Shown: positions 6,305 to 7,312 of the stretch, piece after piece
Position numbering within the stretch: the first letter of the stretch is position 1
How the letters are laid out: each line of letters begins with the position of its first letter
Origin: Gammaproteobacteria bacterium
Lineage (GTDB): Bacteria > Pseudomonadota > Gammaproteobacteria > Arenicellales > Arenicellaceae
Assembly: GCA_030426005.1 (NCBI GenBank)
Contig: JAUHZM010000156.1
Span: 1-7,312, forward strand
Length of the DNA: 7,312 nucleotides
Direction of reading: 5' to 3'
Made by a program: the position numbers and the translations under genes
Notes under the pieces: generated by a model
Told to the model about the DNA's origin: nothing
Databases searched by the model: none
Seen by the model: the letters and a program-made list of their open reading frames with translations, nothing else

Positions 6305-7312
6305 ATGTCAGAAGACACCCCCAAACAATCAGTACTCGTTATTTCAGCGGACACAGCCGTTGTCGAAGCCATCGTAGGTGGCAATACAAGCGATCAAACA
6401 TTTAATGCACGTGAATCGGTCCAAGCGGCCCTGAGCGAGCCACAATTGTTTGAAAATAACGCCATCGTCATTTTCGATATCGACAGCGCGGGCGACAAAA
6501 TCGGCGATGCGATCGATCAGGCCATTAAGCTCAAGCAGAATGACCCAACCCAGGTACTTATGCTGGTTGGTGAAAAAGAGCAGCTCAACGATATTCTAAA
6601 ATCGAATATTCAACCGCTGGTGTATCGCGCTTTTAATAAGCCGGTTAGCCCAAATCAAATCTTCTTGGCATTTAAATCAGCGCACGCGTTGCACGGTGAA
6701 TTAGTTGAGAAACAAGCCGCTGGTGAAGACATCATGATGGTTGGCCCAGCTGAGAATCGCGCAAGTGTCGATTCATTAGCTGAGGAACGGAAAACAAACC
6801 CCGCAATCTACGCTGCAGTTGGTGTATTAGCATTGGCCGTGGTTGGCTTCCTGATCTTTGGCGGTGGTGGTGAAGAAGAGGAAACCCTGGTCATCGACAC
6901 AGCGACCGAAGCACCGCAGGTGATTGAGGACATTCAGGCCGACACAGTATCGATCACAAACGAACTGAACCAACAGGCCGCAACGGCATTATTAGAGGGT
7001 CGATACGTCTCTCCGAAAGGTGACAACGCGCTGGAATATTACGACCGCGTACTGGAAATCGACCCTTACGACGCAACTGCGTACGAAGGCCGAAAGACTG
7101 TCGCTGAAGCACTACGTACCAACTACCAAAATCTGGTGGCGGACGCAAAGTTTGACGAGGCACTGGAAACCATTGAAGCACTGCGCAAAATTGATCCACT
7201 GAATATCGAAAACGATAAACTCAGTGACAATCTGGGCCAAGCTATCACCGCACATGTTAAGCAAGTGCGTGCCAGTGGTTCGGAAGACGAGATTGCTGAA
7301 ACAGCCGCTGTT
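6305..7312 (+). CDS. Receiver-like / transmembrane / TPR protein, 3' end outside window
   Basis: An open frame of 336 codons from a well-placed ATG to the window edge, with no stop. Three parts are seen. (1) Residues about 8-130 fit the CheY-like receiver fold: strand SVLVIS (9-14), IVIFDID (54-60) with Asp58 at the phosphoacceptor position, strand QVLMLVG (83-89), and FNKPVSP (110-116) with the conserved Lys112-Pro. The paired acids after strand 1 are replaced by Ser14-Ala15 (Asp16 remains), and the usual Thr/Ser is Val88, so phosphorylation is doubtful. (2) A single membrane helix at about 166-186 with Lys163 before and an acidic cluster (190-193) after, predicting N-in, C-out. (3) A periplasmic part with TPR-like helical pairs at about 223-256 (NALEYYDRVLEIDPYD) and 272-300 (AKFDEALETIEALRKIDPLN). 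Related TPR segments occur in some gammaproteobacterial TonB-family proteins, so a TonB-like C-terminus may follow; this is inference. It has its own promoter and is not clearly in an operon. Confidence 0.8.
   Translation, partial: MSEDTPKQSVLVISADTAVVEAIVGGNTSDQTFNARESVQAALSEPQLFENNAIVIFDIDSAGDKIGDAIDQAIKLKQNDPTQVLMLVGEKEQLNDILKSNIQPLVYRAFNKPVSPNQIFLAFKSAHALHGELVEKQAAGEDIMMVGPAENRASVDSLAEERKTNPAIYAAVGVLALAVVGFLIFGGGGEEEETLVIDTATEAPQVIEDIQADTVSITNELNQQAATALLEGRYVSPKGDNALEYYDRVLEIDPYDATAYEGRKTVAEALRTNYQNLVADAKFDEALETIEALRKIDPLNIENDKLSDNLGQAITAHVKQVRASGSEDEIAETAAV

Overview
The window looks like chromosomal core DNA from a gammaproteobacterium with about balanced base composition (by eye). The adk, thrS, pyrC and FKBP proteins all read closest, from memory of the families, to Escherichia coli-type proteins. 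The adenylate kinase has the long, zinc-free lid, the dihydroorotase is the short type II enzyme, and the FKBP is FkpA/Mip-like. No species can be named. I see no insertion sequence, phage gene, CRISPR array, tRNA or rRNA.

Layout: adk (46-705, +) runs toward a three-gene minus-strand cluster and the two sides share one perfectly palindromic terminator (729-756). The cluster reads, in transcription order, thrS (3801-1867), an exported FkpA-like peptidyl-prolyl isomerase (1830-1051) and a 79-residue glutaredoxin-like protein (1020-781). Its gaps are only 36 and 30 nt, so it is probably one operon. A 303-nt divergent control region (3802-4104) separates thrS from pyrC (4105-5136, +). It carries two overlapping, mutually exclusive hairpins in the thrS leader. 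After pyrC comes a 217-nt spacer with a striking 11-bp perfect inverted repeat (5181-5217), then a TerC-family membrane protein (5354-6145, +). The window closes with the first 336 codons of a gene (6305 to the edge, +). That gene is driven by an extended -10 promoter and a consensus Shine-Dalgarno.

Function: most of the content is housekeeping: adenine nucleotide balance, threonyl-tRNA charging with editing, periplasmic folding, thiol chemistry, pyrimidine synthesis and probable metal export. The least ordinary element is the last gene. Its product has a degenerate response-regulator receiver domain in the cytoplasm, one membrane helix, and an acidic, TPR-bearing part predicted to lie in the periplasm. 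This could connect a cytoplasmic input with a periplasmic scaffold, but the C-terminus is outside the window. A second oddity is that thrS is not followed by infC-rpmI-rplT, its usual partners in this group. I found no clear evidence of an entirely new multi-gene system here.
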